The translations under genes and the position numbers were made by a program. A stretch of DNA of 6,473 nucleotides from Desulfobulbus sp. (GTDB lineage Bacteria; Desulfobacterota; Desulfobulbia; Desulfobulbales; Desulfobulbaceae), in the NCBI GenBank assembly GCA_017998195.1, contig JAGODN010000148.1, forward strand, positions 1-6,473, given 5' to 3'. Every line of letters starts with the position of its first letter. Positions within the stretch are counted from its first letter, which is position 1. The notes below the pieces were generated by a model. That model saw nothing but the letters and a program-made list of their open reading frames with translations. It ran no database searches and was not told the DNA's origin. Below are positions 1 through 6,473 of the stretch, piece by piece.

Positions 1-2
1 CC

Positions 3-170
3 CCCCCCTTCCACGGCGTCGGCCGGGCGGCACCACCCACCGCCATCGACTGGATCCTGGTCTGACCCCATTTCCGCGTACAGGACGCCTGGATCGACCG
101 GGCCCGCCAGGGCGAACTCTACCCCTCGGACCACTACCCGCTGGTGGCGGTGCTGGACTGGCAGGGTTGA
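3..170 (+). pseudogene. EEP (DNase I-like) family C-terminal fragment with internal stop
   Basis: Reading codons from position 3 gives a tail typical of endonuclease/exonuclease/phosphatase family proteins. It has FHG (9-17), then AIDWILV (42-62), then an in-frame TGA at 63-65, then PHFRVQDAW and a terminal YPSDHYPLVAVL block (120-155), ending with TGA at 168-170. In this family the IDWI element and the SDHxP motif belong to the same domain, and the SDH residues are part of the catalytic centre. The family pattern continues in the same frame on both sides of position 63, so this is one gene broken by a nonsense codon. Where relatives usually have Ser after IDWILV, TCA to TGA would be a single-base change. 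A product ending at 62 would lack the SDH motif and should be inactive. The upstream part lies outside the window. Substrate cannot be assigned, since this family includes nucleases, phosphatases and sphingomyelinase-like enzymes. A sequencing error near a contig end is an alternative to a true pseudogene. Confidence 0.7.
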
Positions 171-254
171 ATGAGCAACGGCCGGCTGCAGACACCACCG
201 CAGAAACACCTCGAATCCGTTCCCGCTTTCGCTGGGCCAGCCCATGCCGCTTGA
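171..254 (+). CDS. Possible 27-codon leader ORF overlapping the jetA start
   Basis: An ATG at 171 follows directly after the TGA (168-170) of the EEP reading frame. It opens a 27-codon frame (MSNGRLQTPP...) that ends with TGA at 252-254, 11 bases inside jetA. The peptide resembles no family I know and has no signal peptide or membrane segment. Its only points of interest are position and the lack of a clear Shine-Dalgarno sequence before jetA: ribosomes finishing this frame would be placed over the jetA ATG at 244. Upstream, CAGGG (162-166) is at best a weak ribosome site. It may be a chance ORF in GC-rich DNA, and I consider that more likely than a real gene. Confidence 0.15.
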   Translation: MSNGRLQTPPQKHLESVPAFAGPAHAA

Positions 255-1692
255 GTACACCTCGCTCGACCTGCTCCGCCGCAACCACCCGGCCTGGCGG
301 CTCTTGTGCGCCCAGCACGCACCGCTGGTGGCCGCCTTTCTCCACCGGGTGTTCATCGCCCCCAACGTGCGCAACCTGCCCCAGGCCGACCTGGTCGAGG
401 CGCTCGAGGACGAGCTGTTCGGCCTGCGCGAACAGCTGGGGGCCGAGGCATTCCCCGGAACCGCCAGGGGCTATCTCGATGACTGGGCCGAAAACGACAA
501 GGGCTGGCTGCGAAAATACTACCCGCAAGGGACCGACGAGCCCCACTTCGACCTGACGCCGGCCGCGGAAAAGGGGTTGGCCTGGCTGGAGAGCCTGACC
601 GAACGGGCCTTTGTGGGGACGGAATCGCGGCTGCTCACCCTGTTCGACCTGCTGCGGCAGATGAGCGAGGGCAGCCAGACCGATCCCCGGGTGCGCATCG
701 CCGAACTCGAGAAACGCCGGTCCCACATCGACGCGGAAATCGCCCGCATCAAGGCAGGAGAGATGCCGCTGTTGGACGACACCGCGCTCAAGGACCGTTT
801 CCAGCAGTTCCTACAGCTGGCGCGGGAGCTGCTCGCCGATTTTCGCGAGGTGGAGCACAATTTCCGCACCCTCGACCGGCGGGTGCGCGAACGCATCGCC
901 CTGTGGGAGGGCGCCAAGGGACCGCTCCTGGAACAGATCATGGGCGAGCGGGACGCCATCGCCGATTCGGACCAGGGCAGGAGTTTCCGCGCCTTCTGGG
1001 ATTTTCTCATGTCGCCGTCCCGCCAGGAGGAGTTGAGCCGGCTACTGGCGGAGGTGCTGTCCCTGCCGCCGATAGAGGCCATGCAGCCCGAACCGCGCCT
1101 GCGGCGGGTGCATTACGACTGGCTCGAGGCCGGTGAACACACCCAGCGCACCGTGGCCAGGCTCTCCGAGCAGCTGCGCCGGTTTCTCGACGACCAGGCC
1201 TGGCTGGAGAACCGGCGCATCATGGACATCCTGCGCAGCATCGAAACCCACGCCCTGGCGATGCGGGAGGCGCCGCCGACCAGCGATTTCATGGCCATGG
1301 CCGGGACCGCCGCCGCTGTCGAGCTGCCCTTCGAGCGTCCGCTGTTCCGGCCGCCGTTCAAACCACTCCTTGCCGGGGTGGTGCCGGATGCAGGCGATGC
1401 GGAGGTGGACACGGCGCCCCTGTACGGGCAGGTCGTGGTGGACCGGGCGATCCTTGCCGCAAAGGTCCGCCGGGAACTCCAGGGGTGCAGCCAGGTCACC
1501 CTGGCCGAGGTGGTTTCCCGCCACCCGCTGCGCCACGGGCTCGCCGAACTGGTAGCCTATCTGCAGCTGGCCGTTGAGCGGCCCGGCACCGTGGTGGACG
1601 AAAGCGTGCAGGACCAGGTGAGCTGGCGCTCCGCGGCCGGCGCCCAGCGCCGGGCCACCCTGCCGCGGATCATTTTCCTCGAGGACCGATGA
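244..1692 (+). CDS. jetA: Wadjet protein JetA, MukF-like kleisin (DUF3375)
   Basis: Non-SMC subunit of the Wadjet complex. In studied systems JetA is a MukF-like kleisin that bridges the JetC ATPase heads and binds JetB. The 482-residue length suits DUF3375 proteins. The N-terminus has the typical RRNHPAWRLL block (residues 12-21), followed by WLRKYYPQG (88-96) and FVGTESRLL (123-131). A charged helical stretch, likely coiled coil, lies at about 148-240, and the conserved SFRAFWDFLMSP at 247-258. The C-terminal part has TLAEVVSRHPLRHGLAELVA (419-438), which looks like the kleisin C-terminal winged helix. No catalytic motif, signal peptide or membrane segment is visible, so it should be cytoplasmic. 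The ATG at 244 is the first ATG in frame: the frame closes at TGA 172-174 upstream and the conserved block starts just after 244. No good Shine-Dalgarno precedes it. The stop overlaps the jetB start by 4 bases. It appears intact. Confidence 0.93.
   Translation: MPLEYTSLDLLRRNHPAWRLLCAQHAPLVAAFLHRVFIAPNVRNLPQADLVEALEDELFGLREQLGAEAFPGTARGYLDDWAENDKGWLRKYYPQGTDEPHFDLTPAAEKGLAWLESLTERAFVGTESRLLTLFDLLRQMSEGSQTDPRVRIAELEKRRSHIDAEIARIKAGEMPLLDDTALKDRFQQFLQLARELLADFREVEHNFRTLDRRVRERIALWEGAKGPLLEQIMGERDAIADSDQGRSFRAFWDFLMSPSRQEELSRLLAEVLSLPPIEAMQPEPRLRRVHYDWLEAGEHTQRTVARLSEQLRRFLDDQAWLENRRIMDILRSIETHALAMREAPPTSDFMAMAGTAAAVELPFERPLFRPPFKPLLAGVVPDAGDAEVDTAPLYGQVVVDRAILAAKVRRELQGCSQVTLAEVVSRHPLRHGLAELVAYLQLAVERPGTVVDESVQDQVSWRSAAGAQRRATLPRIIFLEDR
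1681..1685 (+). promoter_or_regulatory. Shine-Dalgarno for jetB, inside the jetA end
   Basis: GAGGA lies 3 bases before the ATG at 1689 and 6 bases before the second, adjacent ATG at 1692. The 6-base spacing is nearer the optimum, so initiation may favour 1692 (losing only the first Met), while 1689 gives the ATGA overlap with the jetA stop. Confidence 0.5.
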
Positions 1693-2324
1693 TGAACGAT
1701 ACCGCTACCGGCCCTTTGCCGGGTCCGACCACCGATCTCCCGTCGGTGGTGGTGCCGCTGCTCAAGGGCGTTGTCTACCGGGAGGAGAACCCGGGACTGT
1801 GGGCCACCCTGCTGCGCCTGCAGGCGAGCGTCCAGGATTACGTGGTCGTGCTCGGCCTGGAGCTGCTGCTCGACGAGGCGGAAGGGTTTGCCTTCCTGCG
1901 TTCCCGAAAGGAGGTCGAGGAGGAGGAAGAGGCCGCGTCCATCCCGCGCCTGGTCGCCCGGCGGCAGCTCTCCTACCCGGTCAGCCTGCTGCTCGCGCTC
2001 TTGCGCAAAAAACTGACCGAGTTCGACGCCGCTGGTGGCGACACCCGCCTGATCCTTTCCCGAGATGAGGTGGTGGAGCTGATCCGGATCTTCCTTCCGG
2101 CCGGCAGCAACGAGGCCAGGCTCATCGACCAGATCGACACCATCGTGAACAAGATCGCCGACCTGGGTTTTGTCCGCCGCCTGCGCGGGCAGGACAGGAT
2201 GTACGAGGTCCGCCGCATCATCAAGGCCTTTGTGGACGCGCAGTGGCTGAAGGATTTTGACGAACGGCTGGCTGAATACCGGCGCCACCTTGCCGGGGCG
2301 GAGGCTGAAGACGACAATGGCTGA
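1689..2324 (+). CDS. jetB: Wadjet protein JetB, MukE-like KITE subunit (DUF4194)
   Basis: Second non-SMC subunit of Wadjet. In characterised complexes JetB is a MukE-like KITE protein of paired winged helices that dimerises on the JetA kleisin and helps hold DNA. The 211 residues match DUF4194 proteins. Visible family blocks are KGVVYREENPGLWATLL (26-42), YVVVLGLELLLDEAEGFAFL (51-70), RLVARRQLSYPVSLLLALLR (87-106), DTRLILSRDEVVELIRIFLP (118-137), DLGFVRRL (158-165) and YEVRRIIKAFVDAQWL (172-187). A short acidic run (EVEEEEE, 75-81) lies between the first two predicted winged-helix segments and is probably a linker. The first 20 residues are Pro/Thr-rich and likely disordered. The ATG at 1689 overlaps the jetA stop as ATGA, and a second ATG at 1692 is an equally possible start. 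The 3' end overlaps jetC by 8 bases. No disruption is seen. Confidence 0.92.
   Translation: MMNDTATGPLPGPTTDLPSVVVPLLKGVVYREENPGLWATLLRLQASVQDYVVVLGLELLLDEAEGFAFLRSRKEVEEEEEAASIPRLVARRQLSYPVSLLLALLRKKLTEFDAAGGDTRLILSRDEVVELIRIFLPAGSNEARLIDQIDTIVNKIADLGFVRRLRGQDRMYEVRRIIKAFVDAQWLKDFDERLAEYRRHLAGAEAEDDNG
2300..2304 (+). promoter_or_regulatory. Shine-Dalgarno candidate for jetC
   Basis: GGAGG lies 12 bases before the ATG at 2317, inside the end of jetB. The spacing is somewhat long, and a weaker GAAG at 2307-2310 sits 6 bases away. Together with the 8-base overlap this supports 2317 as the jetC start over an in-frame TTG at 2257, which has no comparable site and would add 20 residues ahead of the conserved domain. 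Confidence 0.45.
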
Positions 2325-5300
2325 ACAGCTGGGCCTGGAATTCATCGCCGACGACCGTCTGGCCGGGTTTCGTCTGCAGCGGCTCGAGGTCCTCAACTGG
2401 GGCACCTTCGATGGTCGGGTCTGGACCCTGCGCCTGGACGGCAGGAACAGTTTGCTCACCGGCGATATCGGCTCGGGAAAATCGACCCTGGTGGACGCGG
2501 TCACCACCCTGCTGGTGCCGAGCCAACGGGTGGCCTACAACAAGGCGGCGGGCGCCGACAGCCGTGAACGGTCGCTCAAATCCTACGTGCTCGGCTATTA
2601 CAAGGCGGAGCGGCAGGAAACCCTGGGCAGCGCCAAGCCGGTGGCGCTGCGCGACGGCAACAGCTACTCGGTGCTCCTCGGCGTGTTCCACAACGCCGGC
2701 TACAACAAGACCTTGACCCTGGCGCAGGTCTTCTGGATGAAGGAGGCGGGCGCACCGCCCGCCCGCCTGTTCGCCACCTGCGAACGCGAGCTGGCCATTG
2801 TCGCCGATTTCTCCGGGTTCGGCAGCGAGATCACCGGCCTGCGCAAGCGGCTGCGCGGGGCCGGGGTCGAGGTTTTCGACACCTTTCCGCCCTACGGCGC
2901 CTGGTTTCGTCGCCGCTTCGGCATCGACAACGAGCAGGCGCTGGAGCTGTTTCACCAGACCGTGTCGCTCAAGTCGGTGGGCAACCTCACCGAGTTCGTG
3001 CGCAACCACATGCTCGAACCCTCCGATGTCGGGCAACGCATCGCCGCCCTCATCGGCCACTTCGAGGATCTCAACCGGGCCCACGAGGCGGTGCTCAAGG
3101 CCAAGCGGCAGGTGGACATGCTGGAACCGCTGGTGGTCGACTGTGAACGCCACCGGGAACTGGCGGCAACGGCGAACCGGCTGCGCGCCTGCCGCGATGC
3201 ACTGCGCCCGTGGTTCGCCAGCCTGAAACGGGATCTCCTGGACAGACAGCTCACCGCGCTCGGCGAGGAGCTGACCCGGCACCGGGCCGCCATCGAGCGG
3301 CTGGAGGCCGAGCGGCGCACGCAGCAGGAGCAGGAGCGCGAACTGCGCCGCAGCATGGCGGAAAACGGCGGGGACCGGATCGAGCGCATCGCTGCGGAAA
3401 TCCGTCAGCACCAGGATGTGCTCGAGCGTCGCCGGCAGAGGGCCACCCGCTACGAGGCGTTGGTGCGCTCCCTGGAACAGCCCCCCGCCACCACCGGGGA
3501 GGCCTTTCTGCGCCAGCGGTCCGAGGTCGCCCTGTGGCGGGAAGCGACCGCAGAGGCCGAAGCGAGGGTGCAGAACGATCGCACCCGGGCCGAGGTCGAA
3601 TTCGCCCAGGGCCGCCGGGAATACGATCAGCTGCAGACCGAGATCACCGGCCTGCAGGCCCGCGTCAGCAACATCGACGAAAAACAGGTCGCCCTGCGGC
3701 GCACCCTCTGCCAGGCTCTCGACCTGGCCGAGGAGGACATGCCCTTTGCCGGCGAACTGCTCCAGGTTCGCGAGGAGGCGCGGGACTGGGAAGGCGCCAT
3801 CGAACGCCTCCTCCACGGGTTCGGCCTGTCGCTGCTGGTTCCGGACGCCAGTTACGCGCAGGTGGCCGAGTGGGTGGACCAGACTCACCTGCGCGGGCGG
3901 CTGGTCTATTTCCGGGTGCGCGCAGGGGGACGCGACGAGCGGCCGCAACTCCATCCCGATTCCCTGGTGCGCAAACTGCAGATTAAGCCCGACTCGCCCC
4001 TGTACGGCTGGATTGAGCGCGAGGTGGCGCACCGCTTCGACCTGGCCTGCTGCCGGTCCCAGGAACAGTTCCGCCGCGAGACCCGGGCCATCACCCGGGC
4101 AGGGCAGATCAAGGCGCCGGGTGAGCGGCACGAAAAGGATGACCGGCACCGCCTCGAGGACCGGCGGCGCTACGTGCTGGGCTGGCGCAACGACGAAAAA
4201 ATCGCGGCCCTGGAAAAGGAGGCCGGGCGGCAGGAAGCCCTCCTGGGCGAACTCGCCGGTTGCATCAGTGCGTTGCACCAGGAACAGGAGACTCTCAGGG
4301 AACGGCTGGCGATTTTCTCGAAGCTGGACGAATACACCGACTTCCGCGACCTCGACTGGCAGCCCGTGGCCACGGCCATCGAACGGCTCAAGGACGAGAA
4401 ACGTGAACTCGAAGCCGCCTCCGACCTGCTCAAAACCCTCGCCAGACAGCTGGCCGTGCTCGAAGTGGCGTTGCGGCAGACGGAACGCCAGCTCGCCGAA
4501 GGAAACGACCAGCGCGCCCGGTGTGAGCAGAAAATCAGTGACGCCACCGAACTGCGACGCCAGTTGGATACCCTGCTGGCCGGGACCGCGGCGGAGACGG
4601 CCGAGCGATTTGCCGCGCTGGAGGGGCTGCGCGCGGAAGCGCTCGGCGACCAGGTGCTGACGGTGGAATCCTGCGACCACCGCGAACGCGACATGCGCGA
4701 CTGGCTGACCGGAAAAATCGATGCCGAAGACAAGAAACTGGCCCGGCTGGGCGAGAAAATCATCAGGGCGATGGCCGAGTATGCCAGGGACTGGCCGCTG
4801 GAAACCCGGGAGGTGGATGTCCACATCGAAGCCGGTCCTGAATTCAAGGCCATGCTGGACCGGCTGCGGGCGGACGACCTGCCCCGCTTCGAAGGGCGCT
4901 TCAAGGAACTGCTCAACGAGAACACCATCCGCGAGGTGGTCAATTTCCAGTCCCAGTTGAAGCGCGAACAGGAGAGCATCAGGGAGCGCATCGCCCGGAT
5001 CAACGAATCCCTCACCCAGATCGACTACAATCCCGGCCGCTCCATCCGGCTCGAGGCGCAGGCGACTTCTGACCCCGATATCCGTGCCTTCCAGGCAGAA
5101 CTGCGCGCCTGCAGCGAAGGAGCGCTCACCGGCTCGGAAGATGCGCAGTATTCGGAAGCCAAGTTTCTGCAGGTGAAGCGCATCATCGAGCGGTTTCGCG
5201 GCCGAAAGGACTGCGCCGACCTGGATCGGCGCTGGACCACCAGGGTGACCGACGTACGCAACTGGTTCCTCTTCGCGGCCAGCGAGCGTTGGCGTGAAGA

Positions 5301-5682
5301 CGACAGCGAATTCGAGCATTACTCGGATTCCGGCGGCAAATCGGGCGGCCAGAAGGAAAAGCTCGCCTACACCGTGCTGGCCGCCAGCCTCGCCTACCAG
5401 TTCGGCCTGGAATGGGGTGCGGTGCGTTCGCGCTCGTTCCGCTTCGTGGTCATCGACGAGGCGTTCGGGCGCGGTTCCGACGAGTCGACCCAGTACGGGC
5501 TGCGGCTGTTCGAAAAACTGAACCTGCAGCTGCTCATCGTCACGCCCCTGCAGAAGATCCACATCATCGAGCCCTTTGTGGCCGGCGTCGGCTTCGTGCA
5601 CAACGAAGACGGTCGCAACTCGGTCCTGCGCAACCTCTCCATCGAGGAATACAGGGCCGAAAAACAGAGGCTGCAGGCATGA
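2317..5682 (+). CDS. jetC: Wadjet protein JetC, SMC/MukB-like ATPase
   Basis: Motor subunit of Wadjet, a MukB-like SMC ATPase (COG4913 type) of 1121 residues. In studied relatives its ATP-driven head engagement powers DNA translocation or loop extrusion. The N-terminal head has LNWGTFDG (26-33) and the Walker A GDIGSGKST (49-57), then YNKAAGADSRERSLKSYVLG (74-93). A first coiled-coil arm runs from about 245 to 465. The middle, hinge-like domain (about 477-625) has GAIERLLHGFGLSLLVP, HLRGRLVYFRV and ITRAGQIK...RHEKDDRHRLEDRRRYVLGW (592-623), blocks typical of this family. A second arm follows from about 626 to 900, broken near 690-705. The C-terminal head has DYNPGRSIRL (903-912), the ABC/SMC signature SGGKSGGQKEKLAY (1005-1018), Walker B FVVIDE (1043-1048) and a switch strand LLIVTPLQK (1072-1080) with Thr where many ABC ATPases have His. 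All ATPase motifs are present, so it looks active. It overlaps jetB by 8 bases and jetD by 4. An upstream in-frame TTG (2257) is a less likely start. Confidence 0.95.
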   Translation: MAEQLGLEFIADDRLAGFRLQRLEVLNWGTFDGRVWTLRLDGRNSLLTGDIGSGKSTLVDAVTTLLVPSQRVAYNKAAGADSRERSLKSYVLGYYKAERQETLGSAKPVALRDGNSYSVLLGVFHNAGYNKTLTLAQVFWMKEAGAPPARLFATCERELAIVADFSGFGSEITGLRKRLRGAGVEVFDTFPPYGAWFRRRFGIDNEQALELFHQTVSLKSVGNLTEFVRNHMLEPSDVGQRIAALIGHFEDLNRAHEAVLKAKRQVDMLEPLVVDCERHRELAATANRLRACRDALRPWFASLKRDLLDRQLTALGEELTRHRAAIERLEAERRTQQEQERELRRSMAENGGDRIERIAAEIRQHQDVLERRRQRATRYEALVRSLEQPPATTGEAFLRQRSEVALWREATAEAEARVQNDRTRAEVEFAQGRREYDQLQTEITGLQARVSNIDEKQVALRRTLCQALDLAEEDMPFAGELLQVREEARDWEGAIERLLHGFGLSLLVPDASYAQVAEWVDQTHLRGRLVYFRVRAGGRDERPQLHPDSLVRKLQIKPDSPLYGWIEREVAHRFDLACCRSQEQFRRETRAITRAGQIKAPGERHEKDDRHRLEDRRRYVLGWRNDEKIAALEKEAGRQEALLGELAGCISALHQEQETLRERLAIFSKLDEYTDFRDLDWQPVATAIERLKDEKRELEAASDLLKTLARQLAVLEVALRQTERQLAEGNDQRARCEQKISDATELRRQLDTLLAGTAAETAERFAALEGLRAEALGDQVLTVESCDHRERDMRDWLTGKIDAEDKKLARLGEKIIRAMAEYARDWPLETREVDVHIEAGPEFKAMLDRLRADDLPRFEGRFKELLNENTIREVVNFQSQLKREQESIRERIARINESLTQIDYNPGRSIRLEAQATSDPDIRAFQAELRACSEGALTGSEDAQYSEAKFLQVKRIIERFRGRKDCADLDRRWTTRVTDVRNWFLFAASERWREDDSEFEHYSDSGGKSGGQKEKLAYTVLAASLAYQFGLEWGAVRSRSFRFVVIDEAFGRGSDESTQYGLRLFEKLNLQLLIVTPLQKIHIIEPFVAGVGFVHNEDGRNSVLRNLSIEEYRAEKQRLQA
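5666..5670 (+). promoter_or_regulatory. Shine-Dalgarno for jetD, inside the jetC end
   Basis: AGAGG lies 8 bases before the ATG at 5679. This is good spacing and, with the ATGA overlap with the jetC stop, fixes the jetD start. Confidence 0.55.
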
Positions 5683-6473
5683 AGTGGACTACGCCGGCCG
5701 ATCTCAGGGCCCAGGTGCAAAGACTCTGGGACCGCGGCCTGCTGCTGGCCCCGCTGGCTGGCGGGGAACTGGTCTTCCCCCGGCGGCTGACGTTGAAAGG
5801 TCCTGATTTCAGGGAGATGAGCGAGCGGTTTGCCGAGGTGCGCGACTGGATCGCCGGACTCACCGCGGCCGAGGGCCCCTATCGGATCGAGTGGCGCAGT
5901 GTCAACCACCGCGTCCTCGGCGCCAACCGCATCCCCTCGGCCGTCCGGATCGACCACCTTGCGGATGCCTTCGGGATGATCGGCAAAGCGAGAGCGGCAC
6001 AGCGTTTTGCGGCCATGGTCGAACGAACCCGGGAATCCCGGCCCGAACTGGTCCCCTGGCTGGCCAAAAGGCCCCTGCGGGCCCTGGAACTGGCCGAAGA
6101 CTGGCCGCGGCTGCTGGCCATCGTCGACTGGCTGCGGACGCATCCCCGGCCCGGGGTGTTCCTGCGCCAGGTCGACCTGCCGGGCGTCCACACCAAGCTG
6201 ATCGAGACCCATCGCGGCGTGCTGGCCGAACTCTTCGATCTCGTCCTGCCGCCGGAGGCCATCGCAGCGGCCCGCCCGGGCCTTGGTGGTTTCTGCCGCC
6301 GGTACGGTTTTCTCGACAAGCCGGCCCGGGTGCGCTTTCGGGTGTTGGACCCTGCCATCCGGCTGCTGCCCGCGGCCTCCGACCAGGACATCACCCTCAC
6401 CGAGACCGACTTCGCCTCGCTCGCGCCGCCGGTCACCACGGTGTTCATCACCGAAAACGAGATCAACTTCCTG
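5679..6473 (+). CDS. jetD: Wadjet protein JetD, Toprim nuclease (DUF3322/DUF2220), cut by window end
   Basis: Nuclease subunit of Wadjet. In studied systems JetD dimers with a Toprim domain related to that of topoisomerase VI/Spo11 cleave circular DNA handled by JetABC. 265 codons are visible with no stop. The N-terminal DUF3322 region begins MKWTTPADLRAQVQRLWDRG and continues with FPRRLTLKGPD (33-43), YRIEWRSVNHRVLGANRIP (68-86) and PWLAKRPLRALEL (125-137). HPRPGVFLRQVDLPGVHTKL (155-174), followed by IE, is a hallmark block of the family, and RRYGFLDKPARVRFRVLD lies further on. The last visible residues, VFITENEINFL, are the first strand of the DUF2220 Toprim domain, where the TENE glutamate is expected to be a metal ligand. 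The remaining Toprim acidic residues lie beyond the window, so integrity of the active site cannot be judged. The start overlaps the jetC stop as ATGA and has an AGAGG site. No frameshift is visible. Confidence 0.93.
   Translation, partial: MKWTTPADLRAQVQRLWDRGLLLAPLAGGELVFPRRLTLKGPDFREMSERFAEVRDWIAGLTAAEGPYRIEWRSVNHRVLGANRIPSAVRIDHLADAFGMIGKARAAQRFAAMVERTRESRPELVPWLAKRPLRALELAEDWPRLLAIVDWLRTHPRPGVFLRQVDLPGVHTKLIETHRGVLAELFDLVLPPEAIAAARPGLGGFCRRYGFLDKPARVRFRVLDPAIRLLPAASDQDITLTETDFASLAPPVTTVFITENEINFL

Noticed and set aside
231..241. Palindrome GCTGGGCCAGC before jetA as a terminator or hairpin
   Set aside because: The arms are only 5 bases with a single-base centre, too short a loop for RNA, and no T-run follows. 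As an operator it is too short to support alone.
2257..2316. A 20-codon TTG-initiated extension of jetC
   Set aside because: It would overlap jetB by 68 bases, lacks a good ribosome site, and adds nothing conserved before the SMC head. The ATG at 2317 fits the short overlaps of the other jet genes.
1557..2507. A 316-codon - strand frame across the jetA-jetB-jetC junctions
   Set aside because: It lies opposite well-supported genes with conserved motifs, and its product is low-complexity and unlike any family I know. It is a GC-rich shadow.
3416..4660. A 414-codon + strand frame inside jetC
   Set aside because: It is Ser/Arg/Pro-rich and out of frame with the clear JetC coiled-coil and hinge sequence, as expected of a frame-shifted reading of GC-rich DNA.
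5449..5556. Thr instead of His at the switch strand (LLIVTP) and an atypical D-loop after Walker B as signs of a dead ATPase
   Set aside because: MukB/JetC-like SMC proteins commonly differ from canonical ABC ATPases here, and Walker A, signature and Walker B residues are all intact.
2221..5601. A 1126-codon open frame on the - strand, opposite almost all of jetC
   Set aside because: Its codons are exactly the reverse complements of the jetC codons. It stays open only because this GC-rich gene avoids TTA, CTA and TCA, whose complements are the stop codons. It starts at GTG, its protein shows no recognisable domain, and the + strand has unmistakable ATPase motifs.
5394..6212. A 272-codon - strand frame opposite the jetC end and jetD
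   Set aside because: The + strand carries the SMC Walker B and the JetD blocks. The - strand product has no recognisable features.

Overview
This window carries a near-complete type I Wadjet (JetABCD) anti-plasmid defence operon on the + strand. Wadjet is an SMC-family system. In related systems that have been studied, a MukBEF-like complex (JetA kleisin, JetB KITE subunit, JetC SMC ATPase) translocates or extrudes DNA, and the JetD Toprim nuclease cuts small circular DNA. The system is described in the literature, so it is not new in kind. The identification rests on reading the translated proteins and their order, not on a database search.

Layout: positions 1-170 hold the C-terminal tail of an endonuclease/exonuclease/phosphatase (EEP, DNase I-like) family gene, interrupted by an in-frame TGA at 63-65. 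Positions 171-243 are a short gap with no convincing promoter or terminator, though a 27-codon ORF spans it and runs into jetA. Then follow jetA (244-1692, DUF3375), jetB (1689-2324, DUF4194), jetC (2317-5682, 1121 aa, COG4913-like SMC ATPase) and jetD (5679 to the window end, DUF3322 followed by the start of the DUF2220 Toprim domain). All jet genes are in the canonical order. They overlap by 4, 8 and 4 bases, so they are almost certainly one transcript with translational coupling. jetD is cut only by the window edge, at the first conserved element of its Toprim domain (TENE). The downstream catalytic residues and the 3' boundary of the operon cannot be seen.

The DNA is very GC-rich (about two thirds G+C by eye) with strong G/C preference at third codon positions, and jetC almost completely avoids TTA, CTA and TCA codons. 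This fits a high-GC bacterium, plausibly a proteobacterium or a related lineage, but the sequence does not fix the taxon. Codon use looks uniform across the jet genes. I see no tRNA, rRNA, CRISPR array, insertion sequence or attachment site.
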